Assembly: GCA_025451425.1 (NCBI GenBank)
Contig: JANWKK010000118.1
Location: 1-7,592 of the forward strand
Source: Gemmatimonadaceae bacterium
Lineage (GTDB): Bacteria > Gemmatimonadota > Gemmatimonadetes > Gemmatimonadales > Gemmatimonadaceae
Reading direction: 5' to 3'
DNA length: 7,592 nucleotides
Part shown: piece after piece, positions 1 to 5,780 of the stretch
How positions within the stretch are numbered: the stretch's first letter is position 1
How the letters are laid out: each line of letters begins with the position of its first letter
Notes under the pieces: generated by a model
Told to the model about the DNA's origin: nothing
The model's input: the letters and a program-made list of their open reading frames with translations, nothing else
Databases searched by the model: none
Made by a program: the position numbers and the translations under genes

Positions 1-298
1 CCCGGCGCTCGTTCTCGCGGATCGCGATCATGGTGCGGCCGAAGGGCGAGCGCAGGATATAGGCCATGGCGCCGACAACCAGCGCGAAACAGAACAACAC
101 GAAAAAATAGAAATTGTTGGCGTCGGAGAGGATATCGAGCTTGAACAGGCCGAAGTCGATCGGCTGGCGTGAGAAGCCGCGCAAGCCGTCGTCGCCGCCG
201 GTCAGCGAGCTCCACTGAAAGGCGATGTAATAAAACACTTGTCCGAACGCGATCGTCACCATGGCGAAATAAACGCCGCGCCGGCGCACGATCAGCGT
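1..298 (-). other. livM: LivM segment: branched-chain amino acid ABC transporter permease, internal fragment
   Basis: The last ~96 residues of the open frame match what I know of LivM, the inner membrane permease that works with LivH, the LivG/LivF ATPases and a periplasmic binding protein to import leucine, isoleucine and valine. Landmarks are RRRGVYFAMVTIAFGQ, the SSLTGGDDGLRGFSRQP loop, a Phe/Tyr-rich membrane helix (NNFYFFVLFCFALVVG) and the conserved SPFGRTMIAIRENERR cytoplasmic loop at the edge. The wording is close to LivM of Bradyrhizobium-like Alphaproteobacteria. The DNA also looks different, with A/T-rich patches (around 97-120 and 222-240) and codons such as TTT, TAT and AAT that are rarer in the other genes. 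The family call is secure; the exact left boundary of foreign sequence is an estimate. Confidence 0.85.
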
Positions 299-790
299 TC
301 CAAGTAGCGCGCCGGCGAGGCCGCCGCCGGCGACCAGGAGCAGAGACTTGTCCACGTACGGATCGCCATTCTCGTTCGCGCGCGCGGCCGCATCAGCCTC
401 GGCGGCGCACTGGTCGCGGTTGTCGAGACACTGGTATAGGGCAGCCGCCGCGCCACCCAACATGCCCAGACCCGCCATGACTGTGGCGACCTGATCGCGC
501 ATGCCCGCGTCCCGCTCGACCTCGATACGAGCGACGTCGTGATGAGAGAAGAGCACGCGAACGGTCGAGTCTTCGTCAGGCACCACGCTGATCGAGTCGT
601 TACCGATCGTCCGCAGTCGGCCGACGACGGGGGCGCTGTCGATGGCGCTCTGGTAGAGGCGAACGTGATCTCCTCGGACGAGAGGTCGCGCCGGGGTTGT
701 CGGATCGCTCTGTTGAGCGCTAAGAGTGGACGTCGCCCCAACCAGGGCAAGCGCGCCGATGCTTGCGAGCACTCTCACAACCGTCTGCAT
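1..790 (-). CDS. Chimeric open frame: exported glycine-zipper protein joined in frame to a LivM fragment (partial, runs off left edge)
   Basis: The frame is open from ATG at 790 to the left edge (263 codons, no stop). Residues 1-25 look like a signal peptide (basic start, hydrophobic core, cleavage near LSA-QQ). Residues 36-92 are a beta-rich stretch starting LVRGDHVRL, resembling small SH3-like barrels of exported proteins. Residues 97-118 and 149-167 are Gly/Ala-rich hydrophobic helices of glycine-zipper type, separated by a hydrophilic linker with Cys121 and Cys128. From about residue 168 the protein becomes the middle of LivM (VRRRGVYFAMVTIAFGQ and onwards). LivM would lack its N-terminal membrane helices, and the exported protein its own C-terminus. 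I see no strong ribosome site before the ATG. The gene lies 149 bases downstream of the cytochrome-porin gene on the same strand. The open frame is certain; its being a genuine single gene is doubtful. Confidence 0.6.
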   Translation of the reverse strand, partial: MQTVVRVLASIGALALVGATSTLSAQQSDPTTPARPLVRGDHVRLYQSAIDSAPVVGRLRTIGNDSISVVPDEDSTVRVLFSHHDVARIEVERDAGMRDQVATVMAGLGMLGGAAAALYQCLDNRDQCAAEADAAARANENGDPYVDKSLLLVAGGGLAGALLGTLIVRRRGVYFAMVTIAFGQVFYYIAFQWSSLTGGDDGLRGFSRQPIDFGLFKLDILSDANNFYFFVLFCFALVVGAMAYILRSPFGRTMIAIRENERR

Positions 791-869
791 ACGAGCCGAT
801 CCGTCGTTATGGGTGGCGGAACAGAATGCGGCAGCGTGCAGACCTTTCTATCACGCTCGGTCAGGCGAT

Positions 870-904
870 GTTCCGCGGCCGGGTTGAGCGCGCGGGCCGC
901 GGAG
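870..904. terminator. GC-rich hairpin downstream of the cytochrome-porin gene
   Basis: Positions 872-880 and 895-903 form a perfect 9-bp inverted repeat (TCCGCGGCC / GGCCGCGGA) around a 14-base loop. It lies 37 bases beyond the stop of the minus-strand cytochrome-porin gene and before the start of the next minus-strand gene. There is no T-run after the stem on the minus strand, so it is not a classical intrinsic terminator; it could stabilise the 3' end or act with Rho. Confidence 0.3.
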
Positions 905-939
905 CATTTCTGCCGGTTTCGATGTGTCGCGCAAAGCCC

Positions 940-2412
940 CTAGAAGGCGACCCAGAGGTACAGGTAAAGGGTGTTGTTGTTCGACGCATTCCGGCCGCCA
1001 GCGTCGTAGTTCGTGGTCGCTCCATTGAACTTGCCGTAAATCACGTACTGAGCTCCGACACGCGTGTTCTGCCAGGCGTTGTACGTGAGCTCACCGAGGA
1101 GTCCCGAGGTGTTCGGGCTTCCCGTTCTGCTCCCAGTGACGTCGGCAGGAGCGTAGAGAAGCGGGTCGGTGCTTCCACTCGTTAGGAAATACTGAAGACT
1201 GAAGCCGTAGCGCAACGTCGGCAGATAGGACGCGCTGGCGCGGAAAGTCTCCAGGGAGTTTCTGAGAAACTCAGCGGTGGGTGGCGCCGCGGCGCGCGCG
1301 GCGTTGAGCGTCTGATTCTCATGGACGTAGGCGACGCGGCCTATCAGTGCTCCCTGATCGACCTTTTGTTCGACTTGCGCATCCAACGCGATGTCGGTGT
1401 AGCGATTGATCGGACCGGTGATCCCGGTGGGATAGAACTGCGAGACGAGGCCAAAAGTGCCGAGCATGAGGTACGTCGATGCGTATTGATGCTCGAGAGC
1501 GACGCGCCAGTACGGGGCGACGCCTTTGGTGGTGTTCGTCGCGGTCGAGTCGAGCGGCTGTGCCTTGCCCTGAGGCGCGGAGCGATACGCGGTGAGCTCA
1601 GTGTACAGCAAGTTGTCCCAGAGCGTATACGCACCGACGCCGACTACCTGCTGGCTGAGCGTCCCGTCGATGATCGTGCTCGCGATCGGCGAGGGGCTCA
1701 CGTCGGAACTGATGAACGGATAGCCCCACGCTGGAGTCGTGTTCCAGACGTCCTGCACGGTCGGGTTGTTGTGGATCGTGAGCCCGAAGAGCAGATCACG
1801 CTCGGCAAGGGACGTATGAGTCGCGTAACGCACGTCGACATTGTCGATCCCGAAGCTGCCGTCGCTCGCCGCGTAGGTGAATTGCGTGAAGGCGCCGACT
1901 TTGGGCGTCAGCTCCCCGGCGAGAAAGACACTGAACTGCTGCGGGAACGTAGCGGTGTTGTTCTGCGTGGCCGGCAATGCCTCCGCGAGGTGCGTGAGTG
2001 AGGTGACGAGCATCGCCGACGCGGGCGGAATCGGTGCCAGCTTCAGCGTTTCGCTCGTCGTGTCGGCGGGCTGGCCGATCGTTTCCAATCCCGTGAGCGT
2101 GTAGCCGTTCAGCTTGAAGAGGCGACCGAACGGCGTGAGTTGAGGAAATTGATAATGACAGGCACTGCAAGCCAGCTTGGTCTGACGCGAGAAGCTCGGG
2201 ATTCCTCGGTGCACGGCCGCGAGCGCGGCAAGGAGTGACGCCGGTGCGATCATGCGATCACGGGCAATGCCGGGAACAAGCTGCGATGAGTCGCGCCGTG
2301 CGGGGCCGCCTTCGGTTGCTCGCGCCGAACGCGCGAGCATCAGCGACGCGACGACAGCGACAGCGGCGAGTGCGGTCTGGGAGCGTGCGAATCGGATCCG
2401 GTGTAAACGCAT
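940..2412 (-). CDS. Cyc2-like fused monoheme cytochrome c / outer membrane beta-barrel protein
   Basis: A 490-residue exported protein. Residues 1-32 are a clear signal peptide (basic start, long Ala/Val core, ARSARA cleavage region). A ~40-residue linker follows, then IPSFSRQTKLACSACH with one heme site (Cys82, Cys85, His86) and the conserved tail FPQLTPFGRLFKLNGYTL. Residues ~130-490 alternate polar and hydrophobic residues with many Tyr/Phe/Trp, as in transmembrane beta-strands, and the protein ends LYLYLWVAF with a C-terminal Phe, the usual outer membrane barrel signal. A heme motif ahead of a barrel, and the length, match Cyc2-type cytochrome-porins, which in iron oxidisers pass electrons across the outer membrane; homologues also occur elsewhere, so iron is not shown. 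I chose ATG at 2412 over ATG at 2454 because AGGAAG lies five bases upstream and the signal peptide starts there. It is divergent from doxX and cytochrome c. Confidence 0.8.
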   Translation of the reverse strand: MRLHRIRFARSQTALAAVAVVASLMLARSARATEGGPARRDSSQLVPGIARDRMIAPASLLAALAAVHRGIPSFSRQTKLACSACHYQFPQLTPFGRLFKLNGYTLTGLETIGQPADTTSETLKLAPIPPASAMLVTSLTHLAEALPATQNNTATFPQQFSVFLAGELTPKVGAFTQFTYAASDGSFGIDNVDVRYATHTSLAERDLLFGLTIHNNPTVQDVWNTTPAWGYPFISSDVSPSPIASTIIDGTLSQQVVGVGAYTLWDNLLYTELTAYRSAPQGKAQPLDSTATNTTKGVAPYWRVALEHQYASTYLMLGTFGLVSQFYPTGITGPINRYTDIALDAQVEQKVDQGALIGRVAYVHENQTLNAARAAAPPTAEFLRNSLETFRASASYLPTLRYGFSLQYFLTSGSTDPLLYAPADVTGSRTGSPNTSGLLGELTYNAWQNTRVGAQYVIYGKFNGATTNYDAGGRNASNNNTLYLYLWVAF

Positions 2413-2417
2413 GACAG

Positions 2418-2423
2418 CTTCCT
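2418..2423 (-). promoter_or_regulatory. Ribosome binding site setting the cytochrome-porin start
   Basis: On the minus strand AGGAAG sits five bases before ATG at 2412. The upstream in-frame ATG at 2454 would add 14 residues ahead of an otherwise complete signal peptide, so this site decides the start. Confidence 0.6.
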
Positions 2424-2469
2424 GGGGAGGAGAGAAGGAAACAGCACGGAACACCCTCTGCGCGAGAAT

Positions 2470-2499
2470 ATGATAACCCAGCCTGGCGAATCCTGTCAG
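2470..2499 (-). promoter_or_regulatory. Candidate sigma-70-type promoter for the cytochrome-porin gene
   Basis: On the minus strand, CTGACA (2494-2499, one mismatch from TTGACA) and TATCAT (2470-2475, one mismatch from TATAAT) are 18 bases apart. Transcription would begin near 2463, leaving a leader of about 50 bases before the ATG at 2412. Found by eye; the promoter rules of this organism are unknown. Confidence 0.45.
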
Positions 2500-2658
2500 A
2501 CAAACCCCTACAGTTAGTATCTACTTACCTGAACGTGACGAAATGATGCGACGTTGGGTGACTGGTACAGAAGTGCTCTGTCCGAGGCGCGCTCCGCGTG
2601 CTCGGCACGTTGCTGCTGTCCGCGGCGACGCGAGTCGTCACTCCCACCGAGGCGCACG

Positions 2659-3081
2659 ATGCACCAACAATTAGAGTCGCGGCTCGAGCAATGGGGCCTC
2701 GTTCCACTCCGCGTCGTCGTTGGCGCAGTGTTTCTCATGCACGGAGCGCAAAAGCTGTTCGTCTTCGGACTCGCGGGAACGGCAGATATCATGGGGAAGC
2801 TCGGGATTCCATTGTCGTCGCTCGCCGCGGCGATTGTCATCGCGGCGGAGCTCCTCGGCGGGCTCGCGATCATCGCCGGGGTGTTCACGCGCTGGGCGGG
2901 TGTCGTCCTTGCGATCGAAATGCTCGTTGCGATTCCCGTCGCCCGCTTGAAGGGAGGCTTTTTCGCGCCCTACGGATTCGAGTTCGAGTTCACTTTGCTG
3001 GGCGCGTGCCTCACCTTCGTGGCGTTGGGATCTGGTGGCGTGTCTCTCGATCGCACCCTGGCAGCGCGACCGAAGCCATGA
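2659..3081 (+). CDS. DoxX family inner membrane protein
   Basis: A 140-residue protein with about four hydrophobic segments (roughly 14-36, 53-75, 78-95, 110-126). The DoxX signature appears as LRVVVGAVFLMHGAQKLF near the start, followed by LSSLAAAIVIAAELLGGLA and GFEFEFTLLGACLTF. DoxX proteins are small inner membrane proteins often tied to redox or thiol stress functions; the biochemical role of most members is unsettled. I chose ATG at 2659 because GAGG lies six bases upstream and the family's N-terminus begins there. The frame is open back to ATG 2554, but that extension is Arg/Ser/Cys-rich and unlike DoxX. The stop overlaps the next start (ATGA at 3078-3081), so it is translationally coupled to a cytochrome c gene, which supports a redox role. 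It diverges from the cytochrome-porin gene across a 246-base spacer. Confidence 0.85.
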   Translation: MHQQLESRLEQWGLVPLRVVVGAVFLMHGAQKLFVFGLAGTADIMGKLGIPLSSLAAAIVIAAELLGGLAIIAGVFTRWAGVVLAIEMLVAIPVARLKGGFFAPYGFEFEFTLLGACLTFVALGSGGVSLDRTLAARPKP

Positions 3082-3461
3082 GATGGAGCAGTGTAGTTGC
3101 CTGCTCGCTTGTCGTTATGCACCTCTCGCTGTCGCGCACTTCGCTCGCACAGCAGGTGACACCAGACACGGCTGCGATCACACCGCAGGCAGTCGACGCG
3201 GGGCGAGCGATTTTTCATGGCAAGGGAACGTGCTTCGCCTGCCATGGTGCGCAGCTCGAAGGAACGCAGCTTGCACCCACGCTCAAGGCGCATTCATGGC
3301 GCGACGCGAAGAACGGTCAGCTCGACGAGATCTTTCGCGTGGTGACGCGTGGCGTTCCATCGACGGTCATGGTCGCCATGCCCGGTGGGATCTCGCGAGC
3401 CGAGGCGCTCAACGTCGCCTCGTACATCTGGTCCGTCAACAACCGGAACGCCAAACCATGA
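3078..3461 (+). CDS. Small periplasmic class I monoheme cytochrome c
   Basis: A 127-residue protein with a signal peptide at 1-24 (cleavage near SLA-QQ) and one c-type heme domain. The heme site is CFACH (Cys52, Cys55, His56), preceded by AGRAIFHGKGT as is usual for class I cytochromes. The probable distal ligand is Met101 in VAMPGG, and the C-terminal helix follows (AEALNVASYIWSV). Such proteins shuttle electrons between periplasmic or membrane partners. The start ATG at 3078 overlaps the doxX stop by four bases, so the two genes form an operon. With the divergent cytochrome-porin gene it makes a plausible envelope electron-transfer set: this protein could exchange electrons with the porin's heme on the periplasmic side. 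The heme motif is seen; the partner is inferred. It converges with the small membrane protein gene 27 bases downstream. Confidence 0.88.
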   Translation: MRWSSVVACSLVVMHLSLSRTSLAQQVTPDTAAITPQAVDAGRAIFHGKGTCFACHGAQLEGTQLAPTLKAHSWRDAKNGQLDEIFRVVTRGVPSTVMVAMPGGISRAEALNVASYIWSVNNRNAKP

Positions 3462-3467
3462 TGCGAG

Positions 3468-3493
3468 CGTTAGGCGTTAGGCTCGGCGTTAGC
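3468..3493 (+). repeat. Short tandem repeat of CGTTAGG
   Basis: Two perfect adjacent copies of CGTTAGG occupy 3468-3481, and a third imperfect copy (CGTTAGC) lies at 3487-3493. They fill the gap between two convergent genes and run into the hairpin at 3480-3504. The same seven bases occur four more times elsewhere in the window. Confidence 0.6.
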
Positions 3494-3504
3494 GATGCCG
3501 AGCC
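3480..3504. terminator. Hairpin between convergent genes (possible bidirectional terminator)
   Basis: GGCTCGGC (3480-3487) and GCCGAGCC (3497-3504) are perfect inverted repeats around a 9-base loop. The hairpin lies 18 bases after the cytochrome c stop and overlaps the last codons and stop of the minus-strand 68-residue gene. No T-run follows on either strand, so classical intrinsic termination is not shown. Confidence 0.4.
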
Positions 3505-3695
3505 GGGTGCAAGTGCCAGTTCCGGACGTGCACGACGCGGCGACTGCTGTTCCACAGACGTGCCGACCATTCGTCGTGCCAGAGCCGATACAGCAGCCAA
3601 AGCCCGACAAAGGCGTCAATGACAATTGCGAGGATCAGCACCGCGATCGGGACTACCATCCCGACGAGAAGAATTACGAGCGGAGCGCCTCCCAT
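3489..3695 (-). CDS. Small membrane protein of unknown function with His/Trp/Arg-rich tail
   Basis: I do not recognise this 68-residue protein. Residues 5-36 are strongly hydrophobic, enough for one long or two short membrane segments, with Pro16 and a lone Asp27 inside. The tail (37-68) is rich in Arg, Trp and His (His40, 56, 61, 63, 67; Trp39, 43, 48, 60), which would place it in the cytoplasm by the positive-inside rule and could bind metal or heme; that is speculation. I consider it real because AGGAGGTG (3700-3707) stands just upstream of ATG 3695 at ideal spacing. An ATG 11 codons earlier (3728) is open but would bury that site inside the gene. The gene converges with cytochrome c and lies 222 bases downstream of the minus-strand hydrolase. 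Its 3' end overlaps a hairpin. Confidence 0.6.
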   Translation of the reverse strand: MGGAPLVILLVGMVVPIAVLILAIVIDAFVGLWLLYRLWHDEWSARLWNSSRRVVHVRNWHLHPARHR

Positions 3696-3699
3696 TGGG

Positions 3700-3707
3700 C
3701 ACCTCCT
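3700..3707 (-). promoter_or_regulatory. Perfect Shine-Dalgarno site for the 68-residue membrane protein
   Basis: AGGAGGTG on the minus strand, with six bases between GGAGG and ATG at 3695. It is the strongest ribosome site in the window and the main argument that this small gene is translated and starts at 3695. Confidence 0.65.
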
Positions 3708-3810
3708 GACCGACTGACGCCGGTCCACACCGACGTGGCGGCGAGCTGCGAGCCGCCCTCACTGCGCGGCGCGACTGCATCTCGGCTCGCCGCCTCGCGG
3801 ATTGTGACGG

Positions 3811-3831
3811 AAATCTCGCTCGTTCAGCGAG
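3811..3831 (-). terminator. Weak terminator-like hairpin downstream of the hydrolase gene
   Basis: On the minus strand CTCGCT (3826-3831) and AGCGAG (3815-3820) flank a 5-base loop and are followed by ATTT. It lies about 90 bases past the stop of the hydrolase at 3918. The stem is short and the T-run only three bases. The rest of 3696-3917 holds no gene that I can support. Confidence 0.25.
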
Positions 3832-3917
3832 CAGGGGCAGTCAGCACAAGCCGCACTGTTACGTGCAGGCTTCGCCGACGACGACATCGATCCGCTTATC
3901 CGCACCACGCACCACGC

Positions 3918-5780
3918 TCAGGGCAGCACCGGCAGCTCGATCCGCGACGCCTCCTGCGCCGAGCGATAGACGCGCTCCGTTGCCTTGGTGAAGTCGGAGG
4001 CTGAGGCGTTGTAGATGTCGACGAACTTCTGCGGATTCCGATCCACGAGTGGGAACCAGGTGCTCTGAATGTGCACCATGATCCGGTGACCCTTCTTGAA
4101 GGTATGGAGGACGTCGTCCATGCCGAAGTTGACGCGCTCGACCTTCCCGGGCGCGAACGCTTCAGGCTTCGAGTAGCTGTTCCTGAACTTGCCGCGCATG
4201 ACGTCGCCGCGGACGAGCTCCTGGAATCCGCCTGATGTCGCGGTGGTCGTCGCATCGGCTGGCGCGCCGTCGGGGTGTACGTCGATGAGCTTCACGATCC
4301 AGTCGCTGTCGGTGCCGCTCGTCGACACATACAGCGTGGGTCGCACGGAGCCGGCAATCGTGAGGTCGGCGGCGAGCGGCTCGGTTTGATAGACGAGCAC
4401 GTCGGGCCGGGCCGCCGTGAAGCGCTGATCGTACGCCATGTAGTCCGGCTTCATGCCCGTGTTGGGCCGCTCGAGGAAGGGAACCGGCGCAGCCGGATCG
4501 CTGACGTACTGATCGAATGGGTTGCCCTCCTTGCCTAACGGCGCCACGAGGGACAGCGACCCAGCCGCATGGAGATACAGCATTCGCGGCGTCGCTTCCT
4601 TCGGCGGCCAGGAGTCGAACGTGCGCCAACGGTTGTCACCAGTTTCGAATGCGGTCGCCGCCGGAAGCGCGAGATCTTCGCCGCCTTCCAGATAGTGTTT
4701 AAAAAATGGGAATTCGATGCTGTCGCGGAAGAATTGGCTGGTGCGCGATCCGAAACGCAGATCGCCAAGCGCGTCGCCGGTGCCACGGCTCCACTGGCCG
4801 TGCGACCATGGACCGAGCGCGATCCGGTTCGACGTCGCCGGGCTTTGTTTCTCGATCGACTCGTGCACGATCAGCGCCCCGCGCAGATTGTTGGCGTCGT
4901 ACCACCCGCTCACGGTCAGCACGGCCGGCGTCACGTCTCGCAGATGCGGTCCGACGCGACGGGCCTCCCAGAAGGAGTCGTCGGTGCCGTGCGCCATCAT
5001 GTCGTTCCAGAACGGTGCGCGTCCCTTGAGATATCGCCGATCGGCATTCGAGAGCGGACCCATCTCGAGAAAGAACTTGTAGCCGTCGTCGGTGCCGAAA
5101 TCGAATCGGGAGGGGTACGCGGTTGTCGGCGCCGGTCGTGCGGCGCCGCTCGTGGCAAAGAACTCGAACGCGCTCGTCAACCAGAAGGCGCCATGATGGT
5201 GCACGACGTCGCCGAGGAACCAGTCCGCCTGAGGCGCTTGTGGCGATGCAGCTTTGAGCGCGGGATGAGCATTCGCTAATGCAGCCGCCGTGAAGTATCC
5301 GCCGTATGAAATACCCCAGATGCCGACGCGGCCGGTGTTGTGCGGAACGTGCTTGAGGAGCCAGTCGATCGTGTCGTACGCGTCGGTGCTCTCGTCGGTC
5401 GATACCGCGCCGGCCATGCCGCGCCAGGGCGTCATGTGGACGAAGTTGCCATCCGACATGAATCGGCCGCGAACATCCTGATAAACGAAGATGAATCCCT
5501 CGTCCGCGAAGCGCGGCGACGGCCCGACGGAACGCGGATAGGCCGCAGGCCCATACGGGCCGACGCTGTACGGCGTCCTCGTGATCATGATCGGGTAGCT
5601 GCGTGACGTGTCGCGCGGCGTGTAGACCGCCGTGAAAAGCTGCGTCCCGTCGCGCATCGGGATCCGGACTTCGGTCTTGGCATAACGAGCCTCGACCGAT
5701 TGTGGTTGTTGTGCCAGGGCGGCGATGGTCAGCCCGACGAGGAGGAGGCTTGCCGTCGCAGAACGGAGGAGGAATTTCAT
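3918..5780 (-). CDS. Secreted CocE/NonD family hydrolase (peptidase S15-like), triad intact
   Basis: A 620-residue protein with a signal peptide at 1-23 (MKFLLRS start, ALA-QQ cleavage) and then an alpha/beta hydrolase fold of the X-Pro dipeptidyl-peptidase/CocE type. Landmarks are RIPMRDGTQLFTAVYTP (40-54), FIFVYQDVRGRF (97-107), the nucleophile elbow GISYGG with Ser158, GWYDANN with Asp295 and LGPWSHG with His327, which make a complete triad at the spacing seen in CocE. Residues ~395-615 form the C-terminal jelly-roll domain (RPTLYVSTSGTDSDW). The family hydrolyses esters or amides, including peptides, acyl-antibiotics and glutaryl-type side chains; the substrate here cannot be told. The start at 5780 is chosen because AGGTGG precedes it and the signal peptide begins there; the frame is open to ATG 5900, but that stretch is antisense-like and overlaps the GNAT gene. 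It overlaps the GNAT stop by ATGA, so the two are coupled. Export suggests a periplasmic or extracellular site of action. Confidence 0.9.
   Translation of the reverse strand: MKFLLRSATASLLLVGLTIAALAQQPQSVEARYAKTEVRIPMRDGTQLFTAVYTPRDTSRSYPIMITRTPYSVGPYGPAAYPRSVGPSPRFADEGFIFVYQDVRGRFMSDGNFVHMTPWRGMAGAVSTDESTDAYDTIDWLLKHVPHNTGRVGIWGISYGGYFTAAALANAHPALKAASPQAPQADWFLGDVVHHHGAFWLTSAFEFFATSGAARPAPTTAYPSRFDFGTDDGYKFFLEMGPLSNADRRYLKGRAPFWNDMMAHGTDDSFWEARRVGPHLRDVTPAVLTVSGWYDANNLRGALIVHESIEKQSPATSNRIALGPWSHGQWSRGTGDALGDLRFGSRTSQFFRDSIEFPFFKHYLEGGEDLALPAATAFETGDNRWRTFDSWPPKEATPRMLYLHAAGSLSLVAPLGKEGNPFDQYVSDPAAPVPFLERPNTGMKPDYMAYDQRFTAARPDVLVYQTEPLAADLTIAGSVRPTLYVSTSGTDSDWIVKLIDVHPDGAPADATTTATSGGFQELVRGDVMRGKFRNSYSKPEAFAPGKVERVNFGMDDVLHTFKKGHRIMVHIQSTWFPLVDRNPQKFVDIYNASASDFTKATERVYRSAQEASRIELPVLP

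Noticed and set aside
292..750. 152-codon minus-strand frame overlapping the first gene
   Set aside because: Another frame of the exported-protein region; starts inside it, lacks a signal peptide and is Arg/Ser/Thr-rich.
1321..2001. 226-codon plus-strand frame opposite the cytochrome-porin gene
   Set aside because: Antisense shadow of a gene with clear signal peptide, heme site and barrel; its own translation has no domain and no good ribosome site.
2554..2658. N-terminal extension of DoxX from ATG 2554
   Set aside because: The extra 35 residues are Arg/Ser/Cys-rich and unlike DoxX; ATG 2659 has GAGG at six bases.
4569..5279. 236-codon plus-strand frame opposite the intact hydrolase
   Set aside because: Antisense to the triad-bearing region; Arg-rich composition typical of shadow frames in GC-rich DNA.
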